DNA from: Deltaproteobacteria bacterium | GTDB taxonomy: Bacteria; Myxococcota; UBA796; SXON01 | Direction: 5' to 3' | NCBI GenBank assembly: GCA_947483545.1 | Contig: CANKNP010000333.1 | Location: 1 to 5,552, forward strand | Length of the DNA: 5,552 nt | Made by a program: the position numbers and the translations under genes | In this document: positions 1 through 5,542 of the stretch, one piece after another | How the letters are laid out: every line of letters begins with the position of its first letter | Position numbering within the stretch: the first letter of the stretch is position 1 | Notes under the pieces: model-generated | Database searches by the model: none | Told to the model about the DNA's origin: nothing | What the model saw: the letters and a program-made list of their open reading frames with translations, nothing else

Positions 1-1
1 C

Positions 2-166
2 TCGGCCAAAGAGGAGGTTCAGAACCGGGAGTTCTTCGAGGCCCGGAGTGACGGAAACGTGACGGAGGTGGAGCGCGTGTGTGCGCGGCCTGAGGGGCGG
101 GTCGCGGTCCCGTTCACGTTGACGCGCGAGGCGCTCGGGCGGATGGTCGGGAAGTTGGGGGAGTAG
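2..166 (+). CDS. C-terminal fragment of an unidentified protein (5' end outside window)
   Basis: An open frame enters from the left edge and ends at TAG 164-166, giving the last 54 residues of a protein (begins SAKEEVQNREFFEARSDGNV, ends LTREALGRMVGKLGE). It is charged and hydrophilic, with no membrane segment and no motif I recognise. The codons use G or C in the third position as the neighbouring genes do, which supports real coding. The stop lies 27 bases before the hydrolase start on the same strand, so the two could share a transcript. Function cannot be assigned from this tail. Confidence 0.65.
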   Translation, partial: SAKEEVQNREFFEARSDGNVTEVERVCARPEGRVAVPFTLTREALGRMVGKLGE

Positions 167-193
167 CGCGTTGGATGGCGTTAGCCGGGCCGG

Positions 194-1213
194 ATGGTCC
201 TCGCCCTCCTCGCCGCCTGCTGGGATCCCCTGCCAACGGGGGAGGAGACCGCGTTCACCGCCACGACCCAGCGGTTGACGACGTCGGATGGGGCGACGAT
301 CGCGCTGCACCACCACCCCGGCAAGGGCCCTCCGGTGCTGCTGGTGCACGGCATCTCCTCGAACCACCGTTATTTTGACCTCGACGAGGGGCACAACCTC
401 GCGGATTGGCTGACCGCGCGTGGGCACGACGTCTGGATGCTCGATCTGCGCGGCCATGGCGACGCGCTCTACGGGGATCAAAGGCGGCAGTTCAACGGCT
501 GGACCGTGGATGACTACGGCGAGTTCGACGTGCATCTGGCGATCTCCCACATCCGGCAGGTCACCGGGGCGGAGAAGGTAGACTACATCGGGCATTCGAT
601 GGGGGGGATGGTCCTGGCGGTCTACGCGGCCCATCACGGCGACGATGCCCTCGGCGCCGTCGTGGTGCTGGGCAGCCCTGCGGCGTTCTCCAAGAAGGAT
701 CCGCTGGTGGGGTTGGCCGCGGCGGCGATGGCCGCTGGGGGCGTGTCCCTGCTTTGGTTTGAGACTCCAGCGTTTGGCGCGATGGCCGCCGATCTAAAAG
801 GCGCCGTCCCGTTTCGGCTGCAGGAGAAGTTGTACAACCCCGCGAACTACACGCGCGAGACCATCGACGCGATGTTGCGCCAGATTGTAAGCCCGATCGG
901 CAGAACCGAGATGCAACATTTCGGGCGAATGCTGCGCGACGAGCGGTTTCAGAGCTGGGACCGAAAAATCGATTATTTCGGGGAGCTGAAGCACATGAAG
1001 GCGCCCTTGCTCGCGATCGGGAGCGACCACGACGAGGTGGTGCCCGCAGCCCGGGTCCAGGCGTTCTCGAGCGCCGTGGGGGGGGAATCGAAATATTTTC
1101 TCGCCTCGCCCCCGAACGTGAAACACAGCTACGGGCACTTGGATTACACGCTCGCGGAGGGTGCCGTGACGGAGATTTTCCCGATGGTGGAGGCGTGGCT
1201 GGGGAGGAGGTGA
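194..1213 (+). CDS. Alpha/beta hydrolase (lipase/esterase-like), putative short-leader lipoprotein
   Basis: A 339-residue serine hydrolase of the alpha/beta-hydrolase fold, predicted to cleave an ester; the substrate is unknown. The strand beta3 / oxyanion-hole motif LLVHGISSN lies at 49-57. The nucleophile elbow GHSMGG is at 133-138 with Ser135 as nucleophile. The acid is Asp278 or Asp280 in GSDHDEVVP, and the catalytic His is most likely His315 in YGHLDY. All parts of the triad are present and in order, and length is normal for the family. The C-terminal pattern GHLDY...FPMVEAWL resembles lipases and PHA-synthase-like hydrolases. The N-terminus, MVLALLAAC, ends in a lipobox (LAAC, Cys9) and so would be lipidated, but the leader has only 8 residues and no positive charge. 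ATG 194 is the only in-frame start after TAG 182-184, and it has no clear Shine-Dalgarno. A start-region indel is discussed under findings. The gene converges with the minus-strand operon. Confidence 0.9.
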   Translation: MVLALLAACWDPLPTGEETAFTATTQRLTTSDGATIALHHHPGKGPPVLLVHGISSNHRYFDLDEGHNLADWLTARGHDVWMLDLRGHGDALYGDQRRQFNGWTVDDYGEFDVHLAISHIRQVTGAEKVDYIGHSMGGMVLAVYAAHHGDDALGAVVVLGSPAAFSKKDPLVGLAAAAMAAGGVSLLWFETPAFGAMAADLKGAVPFRLQEKLYNPANYTRETIDAMLRQIVSPIGRTEMQHFGRMLRDERFQSWDRKIDYFGELKHMKAPLLAIGSDHDEVVPAARVQAFSSAVGGESKYFLASPPNVKHSYGHLDYTLAEGAVTEIFPMVEAWLGRR

Positions 1214-1227
1214 CTGGGAATCTTCGA

Positions 1228-1806
1228 CTACCGCGACCCGACGCGCCCCACAACCTCAAGTCCCGTCGCGTCCGTCACTCGCACTCGGTCGCCATCCACG
1301 CGCTCGATGTGGCCTGCCACCACGGCCACGCCGTCCACGGTCAGGTCGGCCGTCAACGGCACCCGCTCCCCTGCTCGGTCCGGCACCCGCATCTCCACGC
1401 CGCCCCACCGGAGCGTTTGAATCCCGCCCTCCAAGCTCACAGCCTGGAAACCCTGCTCCCGCAGCCAGTGCGCCACCCCCAAACTACGCGCCCCCGCGGC
1501 GCAATACACCGTGATCGGGACGGCACGATCCAGGGTGTCCAACTGGAGCGGCACGCAGTTCATCGGCAACAGCATCGCGGTGCTCGCGACGCCCCCGGCC
1601 AGCTCGCCAGGCTCCCGGATGTCCAACAGCAGGCTCCCCGGGAGCGGCTTGTCCACCTCCAGCGGGGGCTCGGGGTCGGCGGCCGGGGGGAGCGGCGGGT
1701 CCAAGGGCACCACCGGAGGGCGGCCACGGGGCGCCGCCCCTACGCTGGGATTCGGACCCGTCCAGGCGCGACGAGCGAGGGCCAGGAGTGTCTTGCGAAT
1801 CGCCAT
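1228..1806 (-). CDS. Rhodanese-like domain protein with Pro-rich N-terminus and C-terminal extension
   Basis: A 192-residue protein with a rhodanese (sulfurtransferase-type) domain at about 56-130. The CH2A-like motif LLLDIREPGEL is at 59-69. The active-site loop is CAAGARS (102-108), with Cys102 as the expected persulfide-carrying residue, followed by the typical helix LGVAHWLREQGF and the strand/turn VSLEGGI. Family members move sulfane sulfur or act as redox or scaffold modules; the acceptor here is unknown. Residues 1-16 (MAIRKTLLALARRAWT) form a basic amphipathic stretch without a cleavage site, then about 40 Pro-rich residues follow. Roughly 60 residues after the domain (RVPLTADLTVDGVAVVAG onward) look like short beta strands and are not part of a minimal rhodanese. 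It is the last gene of the operon: ATG at 1806 lies 9 bases after the patatin stop, with only a weak upstream GGCGGGA, so translational coupling is likely. Confidence 0.88.
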   Translation of the reverse strand: MAIRKTLLALARRAWTGPNPSVGAAPRGRPPVVPLDPPLPPAADPEPPLEVDKPLPGSLLLDIREPGELAGGVASTAMLLPMNCVPLQLDTLDRAVPITVYCAAGARSLGVAHWLREQGFQAVSLEGGIQTLRWGGVEMRVPDRAGERVPLTADLTVDGVAVVAGHIERVDGDRVRVTDATGLEVVGRVGSR

Positions 1807-1815
1807 GGCCGGGAG

Positions 1816-2970
1816 CTATCCCGCCAACAGATCCCCAAGCTCCGTCTCCGCCCGCTCCGCGTCCGCGTAGCCGAGCTCCTCCAGCTCCCGCGTGTACCGC
1901 TTGTGAAACAGGAAGTAGCTGACAAGATCGGCCTCTTCGGGATCCGCGATGGTCTCGAAGAACACCCGGCTCGCCAGCGGCAGGGAGGGCGAGACGATGG
2001 GAAAGAGCCGCGCCGCCATGCGGCCCAGATCCTCGCTCGGGCGCAGATGCGCGGTCTTCATGACCCGGTACGCCCGGTGCCCCGCTGCGAGCCGGTCCAG
2101 AAAGCCGGGGTATTCCCCCTCAGCCCAGGACAACATCGCGTTCCAACGGTGGATCCGTCGCAGGTCCTCCTCGATCGGGTCGAGCATCAGCGCGTTCAGC
2201 GCCTTGCCGGCGAGCGTCGCGGCGGTGGGCTGGGCGGCGATGCCCTCCGCGTCGGGCCGCTGGCGCTTGACGCCGATCACCAGCACGCGCTCGCACTGCA
2301 GCTGCAGCGTGGGCCCCAACGGCGTGTTCTGGCGGAGCGCGCCGTCCACCATCCATCGGCCTCCGACCCGGACCGGCGGGAACACGAACGGGATCGCCGC
2401 GCTGGCCAGCACATGTTCAGGGCCGATGCGGGCAGCTCGCATCGTCGTGTTCGCGGTCTGTCGGACGACATCCGGCGTCGATCCGGGCAGCTCCGGCCGG
2501 GTGTGCGCATCGCCGTCCACGAACTGGATGCAGCGTCCGCTGGCAACGTCTGTCGCCGCGCACGCAAACGCGCGGAGGACGCCGCGGTCGAGCCGCTCGT
2601 GCAGCGCTGCCCAGGGGATCGTGTGTCGGACGTGCTCGTAGAGCGGCGCGGGGTCAAAGAGCGCGGGCCCACCTCCAAGGTCGGTGGTCCGGCTCAGGTA
2701 CGCGTCTTTGCCGCTCACGAGATCCCGGAGCTGCATCCGGTAGATGTGCTGCGGCTCCAGCTCTCGCCAGAAGTACGAGAGCGTCGGGGCCGCCGCCATA
2801 CCGAGGGCCGCCACCCAGGCGCCGGTCAGCGCGCCCACCGAGGTGCCACAGATCACGCTCGGCGAGATGTCCCGCCCGATCCTCGCGGCCAGCGGGCCGT
2901 AGACGAACCGCAGCGCGCCTGCCTCATAGGCGCCGCGGGCCCCGCCACCAGAGAGCACGAGCCCGCTCAT
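1816..2970 (-). CDS. Patatin-like phospholipase (lipid acyl hydrolase)
   Basis: A 384-residue patatin-family protein, a Ser-Asp dyad acyl hydrolase that typically cleaves fatty acids from phospholipids or other acyl lipids. The glycine-rich oxyanion loop SGGGARGAYEAG is at 7-18. The nucleophile motif GTSVG is at 42-46 with Ser44, and the dyad Asp is Asp209 in VDGALRQNTP. The family segment ASAAIPFVFPPV (189-200) precedes it. There is no signal peptide, so it is probably cytoplasmic or membrane-peripheral. About 120 residues after the core (RRIHRWNAML to the C-terminus) are hydrophilic and helical, as in several bacterial patatins. The frame stays open upstream to 3426, but the start is placed at ATG 2970 because the conserved core begins there and the upstream codons overlap the membrane protein gene. 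This ATG overlaps the upstream gene's TGA as ATGA, and no Shine-Dalgarno is seen, pointing to re-initiation and coupled synthesis. Confidence 0.95.
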   Translation of the reverse strand: MSGLVLSGGGARGAYEAGALRFVYGPLAARIGRDISPSVICGTSVGALTGAWVAALGMAAAPTLSYFWRELEPQHIYRMQLRDLVSGKDAYLSRTTDLGGGPALFDPAPLYEHVRHTIPWAALHERLDRGVLRAFACAATDVASGRCIQFVDGDAHTRPELPGSTPDVVRQTANTTMRAARIGPEHVLASAAIPFVFPPVRVGGRWMVDGALRQNTPLGPTLQLQCERVLVIGVKRQRPDAEGIAAQPTAATLAGKALNALMLDPIEEDLRRIHRWNAMLSWAEGEYPGFLDRLAAGHRAYRVMKTAHLRPSEDLGRMAARLFPIVSPSLPLASRVFFETIADPEEADLVSYFLFHKRYTRELEELGYADAERAETELGDLLAG

Positions 2971-3980
2971 GCGCGCGTCAAGAGGTGTACCCGCACCTGG
3001 GGTCGTCGCACCTTCCAAATGATGGCGTCCACGATGTAGTGGTGGAAGTTCAGCGTCTGGGAGAGCAGCAGCACGACGGGGACGGCCAGGATCTTGACCG
3101 AAGGAAGGCCGAGGATCGCCGCGAACAGCAGCGTGCCCATCGAGAGCTGCACGAACAGGTACCGCGCGACCGCCCGAGGCTGGGAGATCGCAGACAACAA
3201 CGGCGCCTCCGCCGTCTCGCCGGCCTTGAACCGATTGACGTTGAACATCCAGACAATCAGCAGGTATTGCGCGTTGTGCCACACGTTCAGCGCCAGCCAA
3301 CCCCCAGAGAGGTCGGGGATGACGACATACCCGACGCCAAAGATCAGCACGTGGGTGAGCAGGTACAGGGCGTGCGCCCCCGCGAGCGTGCCGCGACGGG
3401 TAAGTTGAACCTGCCGCGCGAGCCACACAGCGACAGCGATCCCCGCGAGCGCGAGCCCTCCGGGGACGGCGACGGCGGGGACCGGCACCATCGCGATGTC
3501 CAGGTTGAGGAACCGCGTCCAGCCCTGTGCGCTGCGGTGGAGCACGCCGGCGAGCGGCACGAGGAAGATGACCGCCCCATCGAGCCGATCATCCAGCCGG
3601 GTGGTGCCCTCTCGACGACGATAGATGCGGGAGAGACCGTAGCTTTGACGTGCGTAGTGCCACGCCTGCCAGTAGAAGTAGGTGCTGATCAACGCCCAGA
3701 CGCCAACCGAGAACGCCAGAGTGCAGGTCGCCGCGACGACGAGGATGGGGAGCCAGGTCACGAGCCCCCGGTGCTCCAAAAAGCTGGCCCGGTCGAACGC
3801 CAGCCGGGTGAAGGTGGCGACGACGTGGTGGTAGCCAAGCAGCCAGAAGTCCAGCACGAGGAGCCACGGCAACCACGCGGGACGCGCCATCGCGCACAGG
3901 CCCGCAGCCACACCAAGGGCCGCGATGCCCGCGGTCAGCGAGAGGTCAAAGCGCCTCGACCGCAGCCAACCGAAGGTCAT
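2967..3980 (-). CDS. Polytopic membrane protein with His-rich motifs, family not recognised
   Basis: A 337-residue integral membrane protein. I estimate eight to ten membrane segments, near 14-31, 36-55, 75-108 (possibly two), 135-148, 166-188, 201-222, 228-248, 274-290 and 294-315. Basic loops (RIYRRREGTTR at 118-128, ARQVQLTRRG at 188-197, and the KVRRP tail at 323-327) place N- and C-termini in the cytoplasm. Polar motifs lie in or next to the segments: GYHH (49-52), WQAWHYARQ (104-112), His210, NVWHNAQYL (232-240), and NFHHYIVDAIIWKVRR (311-326). Such His/Asn/Asp clusters in a membrane protein suggest metal or heme binding, as in membrane desaturase- or carotenoid-cleavage-type enzymes, but no signature of those families is seen and no function is claimed. 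ATG 3980 follows the lipoprotein TAG by one base (TAGGATG), and the stop overlaps the patatin start. It is the second gene of the operon. Confidence 0.9.
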   Translation of the reverse strand: MTFGWLRSRRFDLSLTAGIAALGVAAGLCAMARPAWLPWLLVLDFWLLGYHHVVATFTRLAFDRASFLEHRGLVTWLPILVVAATCTLAFSVGVWALISTYFYWQAWHYARQSYGLSRIYRRREGTTRLDDRLDGAVIFLVPLAGVLHRSAQGWTRFLNLDIAMVPVPAVAVPGGLALAGIAVAVWLARQVQLTRRGTLAGAHALYLLTHVLIFGVGYVVIPDLSGGWLALNVWHNAQYLLIVWMFNVNRFKAGETAEAPLLSAISQPRAVARYLFVQLSMGTLLFAAILGLPSVKILAVPVVLLLSQTLNFHHYIVDAIIWKVRRPQVRVHLLTRA

Positions 3981-3981
3981 C

Positions 3982-5388
3982 CTACTCGATGAGGGTCAGG
4001 ACCAGATCCTGTCCGCTCTGGTTGCTCGTCCCGGTCACGGTGCGGCCTGTGCTGTCGTTCAAGCTGGCCACGGGGTCGCCGACCTCATTCAGGATGCCGT
4101 CGCCGTCCGTGTCCGCGTAGGCCCACAGGTAGACGATCGTGTTGGCGGGCACCTCCACGTGGAAGTCGAGCGACGTGGCGGCCGCCAGCTCGATCATCTC
4201 CCAAGACTCGGTGTCGTACCCGGCGTCGAGATCGACGACCGAGAAGTCCGCCTCGGGCCGGTACTTGAGCGCCGAGACGTACACCATCGCAAACTCGGAC
4301 CAGTCCTCTGTAGACGTCAGCGTGCCTGACAAGCTGACGAACGGCACGACGGACGGGTGATCGTCGCCAAACGGGATCAGCACGTTCTTGTCGGCGAGAT
4401 CCTCGGAGCCGATGTTCACGGGGTTTAGGGTCGTCTCCGCGTCCTGCGCGTACGCACCCCAGGTGTCCGAGGGGTCGAACAGCCCGTTGAGGTTGCTGTC
4501 CCAGACCCCGAGCACGTCCATGTCGCCGCCGTCGGGGCAGCTCATCAGGTCATAGGTGCCTTCGGCGCCCGTGGAGGTCGCGGTGGGGGTGAAGCTCGTC
4601 GCGTAGTAGGGACCGAGCCCGTCCTGGTCGTAGAGCATGACCGCGATGTTGCCGTCCGCGTAGGCGCTCTCCACCGTCGCGGTCCCCGTGATGTGGATCG
4701 GGTCGCTGCAGCCGCCGCCACCGCCGCCACCACCGCCGCCGTAGCCGAAGCCGCCTTCGCCGGTCTCCCCGCTCCACGTCATGTCCCAGTACGGCACGAG
4801 CACGGTGACGTCGATGTCCGTGACGGTGCCGGTCTCGTCGATGGTGATGTCGGAGGCGTAGGCGCCGGTCGGCTCGGTGGTCGCGATGATGCCGTCCGCG
4901 TACTGGTCAACGGTCGCGTAGATGTTGATGTGGTCGATGTCGTCGGCGTCGATCGTCAGGCCGTAGGGGTTACCGCCCGGCGCCGGAGAGACGGTGGGGT
5001 TGGAGATCACGTTCTGGTCGTAGTAGTTCTCGTGGCCCTCGTCGTTCTCGTTGTAGGCCGCGATGAACACGGACCCGAAGGGGTAGCCATCGGGGTACAT
5101 CGTGTCCCACTCGAGCAGCTCCATGTCGCCGTTCGCGTCGGTCGTGTAGAGCTGCAGATAGACGGTCCCGGTGACATTGCCATAGACCCCCGGCGTCTCA
5201 TCGCTGGTGTCGTCCGTGTCGTCGGGGCTTGACGTGTCATCGGTGTCGGGGCTTGACGTGTCGTCGTCATGGCCGATCGACGTGTCGTCGCCGTTCGGGG
5301 CGTCCTTGCCGGCGCTACACCCGGTGGCAAAGAGCGCGGTGGTGGCGGTGAGGAAGCTGAGAAAGGGAAGGGAATTCAGAGCGCGCAT
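3982..5388 (-). CDS. Secreted lipoprotein with Asp/Ser/Thr linker and three repeated beta-rich domains
   Basis: A 468-residue predicted lipoprotein, first gene of the operon. MRALNSLPFLSFLTATTALF leads to the lipobox ATGC with Cys24 as the lipidated residue; Ser25 at +2 fits outer-membrane sorting. Residues 34-66 are an Asp/Ser/Thr/Pro linker. Three similar domains follow at about 67-200, 229-343 and 348-468. Each opens with a TGT/SGT strand and has an aromatic strand leading into an Asp/Asn-rich loop: VDQYADG at 160-166, WDSNLNGLFDPSD at 296-308, and ADTDGDGILNEVGDP at 425-439. The last is a typical calcium-loop pattern. Ten consecutive Gly (217-226) separate domains 1 and 2. Cys227 and Cys284 could form a disulfide within domain 2. 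No catalytic motif is seen, so a binding or structural envelope role is inferred. ATG 5388 is chosen because GGAG (5394-5397) lies 5 bases upstream and the signal peptide starts there. A longer in-frame start, TTG 5439, would overlap the promoter -35. Confidence 0.92.
   Translation of the reverse strand: MRALNSLPFLSFLTATTALFATGCSAGKDAPNGDDTSIGHDDDTSSPDTDDTSSPDDTDDTSDETPGVYGNVTGTVYLQLYTTDANGDMELLEWDTMYPDGYPFGSVFIAAYNENDEGHENYYDQNVISNPTVSPAPGGNPYGLTIDADDIDHINIYATVDQYADGIIATTEPTGAYASDITIDETGTVTDIDVTVLVPYWDMTWSGETGEGGFGYGGGGGGGGGGCSDPIHITGTATVESAYADGNIAVMLYDQDGLGPYYATSFTPTATSTGAEGTYDLMSCPDGGDMDVLGVWDSNLNGLFDPSDTWGAYAQDAETTLNPVNIGSEDLADKNVLIPFGDDHPSVVPFVSLSGTLTSTEDWSEFAMVYVSALKYRPEADFSVVDLDAGYDTESWEMIELAAATSLDFHVEVPANTIVYLWAYADTDGDGILNEVGDPVASLNDSTGRTVTGTSNQSGQDLVLTLIE
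4711..4740. repeat. Trinucleotide (GCC/CCA-type) tract encoding ten glycines
   Basis: Thirty bases of GCC, GCC, GCC, ACC-like triplets read on the minus strand as ten consecutive Gly codons (GGC, GGT and GGC mixtures), directly before Cys227 of the lipoprotein. The tract sits between domains 1 and 2 and acts as a flexible spacer. The codons are mixed rather than identical, which limits slippage. Confidence 0.85.
5221..5262. repeat. Two tandem 18-base repeats at 24-base period in the lipoprotein linker
   Basis: The 18-mer GTCGGGGCTTGACGTGTC occurs exactly at 5221-5238 and 5245-5262. On the minus strand these encode two copies of the octapeptide DDTSSPD(T/D). A shorter relative, GACGTGTCGTCG, lies just beyond at about 5279-5290. 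The 24-base period is eight codons, so repeat gain or loss keeps the frame and only changes spacer length. Confidence 0.85.
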
Positions 5389-5391
5389 ACG

Positions 5392-5410
5392 GTCTCCGCT
5401 GTGTGGAGAC
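5392..5410. promoter_or_regulatory. Perfect 6-bp inverted repeat covering the lipoprotein Shine-Dalgarno
   Basis: GTCTCC (5392-5397) and GGAGAC (5405-5410) are perfect inverted arms around 7 bases. On the minus strand the 3' arm supplies the GGAGA ribosome-binding sequence of the lipoprotein gene, and the 5' arm is its complement. The palindrome also lies directly downstream of the -10 box and covers the expected transcription start, so it could be a repressor operator. If the transcript starts upstream of 5410, it could instead be a hairpin that hides the Shine-Dalgarno. Six-bp arms can occur by chance. Confidence 0.4.
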
Positions 5411-5439
5411 AGGGTACGGAATGCCGGGTCGGATGTCAA
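5411..5439 (-). promoter_or_regulatory. Sigma-70-type promoter for the four-gene minus-strand operon
   Basis: On the minus strand a perfect TTGACA (5434-5439) is followed after exactly 17 bases by TACCCT (5411-5416), which keeps the key T, A and final T of a -10 box. Transcription would start near 5404, giving a leader of about 16 bases before ATG 5388. It is the only such pair seen upstream of the operon. The match is by eye, and the -10 is weak. Confidence 0.55.
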
Positions 5440-5511
5440 CAGACATGCCCGTCAAGGGTGCACGCCGCGTTCGTGAACCTGCGATGTGAGCCGCTGTGGC
5501 GCGTCGCCTTT

Positions 5512-5534
5512 CTCACGGCTACTATAGCCGTGAG
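5512..5534. promoter_or_regulatory. Perfect 10-bp inverted repeat with 3-base centre in the divergent intergenic region
   Basis: CTCACGGCTA (5512-5521) and TAGCCGTGAG (5525-5534) are exact inverted arms around CTA. The element lies between the operon promoter and a possible divergent ATG at 5543, and its right end overlaps the GAGG that could be that gene's Shine-Dalgarno. It is either a dimeric regulator's operator or an RNA hairpin in a plus-strand leader. It lacks a T-tract on either strand, so it is not a standard rho-independent terminator. Confidence 0.6.
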
Positions 5535-5542
5535 GTATTCAC

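Noticed and set aside
1078..1085. Run of eight G in the hydrolase gene (also seven G at 601-607) as a phase-variation switch
   Set aside because: Both runs encode expected Gly codons, the frame stays open through all triad residues, and G runs of this size are common in GC-rich genomes.
1233..1270. CGCGAC ... GTCGCG inverted repeat as a terminator for the hydrolase gene
   Set aside because: Short arms, a loop of over 20 bases, no T-tract, and a position inside the rhodanese coding region.
2297..2308. CTGCAGCTGCAG palindrome
   Set aside because: It encodes an ordinary Leu-Gln-Leu-Gln stretch inside the patatin gene and shows no sign of a site or repeat family.
1195..3039. Very long plus-strand open frame (614 codons) antisense to the rhodanese and patatin genes
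   Set aside because: The translation is rich in Arg, His, Gln and Pro with no domain, and it lies opposite two genes with full motifs. Long antisense frames are expected in GC-rich coding DNA.
2971..3426. N-terminal extension of the patatin frame up to 3426
   Set aside because: The extension overlaps the membrane protein gene, has shadow-like Arg/Ala/Pro composition, and precedes an ATG that directly starts the conserved patatin core.
2985..3992. Plus-strand open frame (335 codons) opposite the membrane protein gene
   Set aside because: Highly charged low-complexity translation without motifs. The minus strand gives a coherent multi-pass membrane protein coupled to its neighbours.
5389..5439. 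Seventeen-codon N-terminal extension of the lipoprotein from TTG 5439
   Set aside because: It would put a non-hydrophobic stretch before the signal peptide, uses a TTG that is part of the -35 box, and ignores the well-placed GGAG before ATG 5388.
5512..5534. The 10-bp inverted repeat read as a rho-independent terminator
   Set aside because: No T-run follows the stem on either strand, and it lies upstream of the operon rather than at a gene end.
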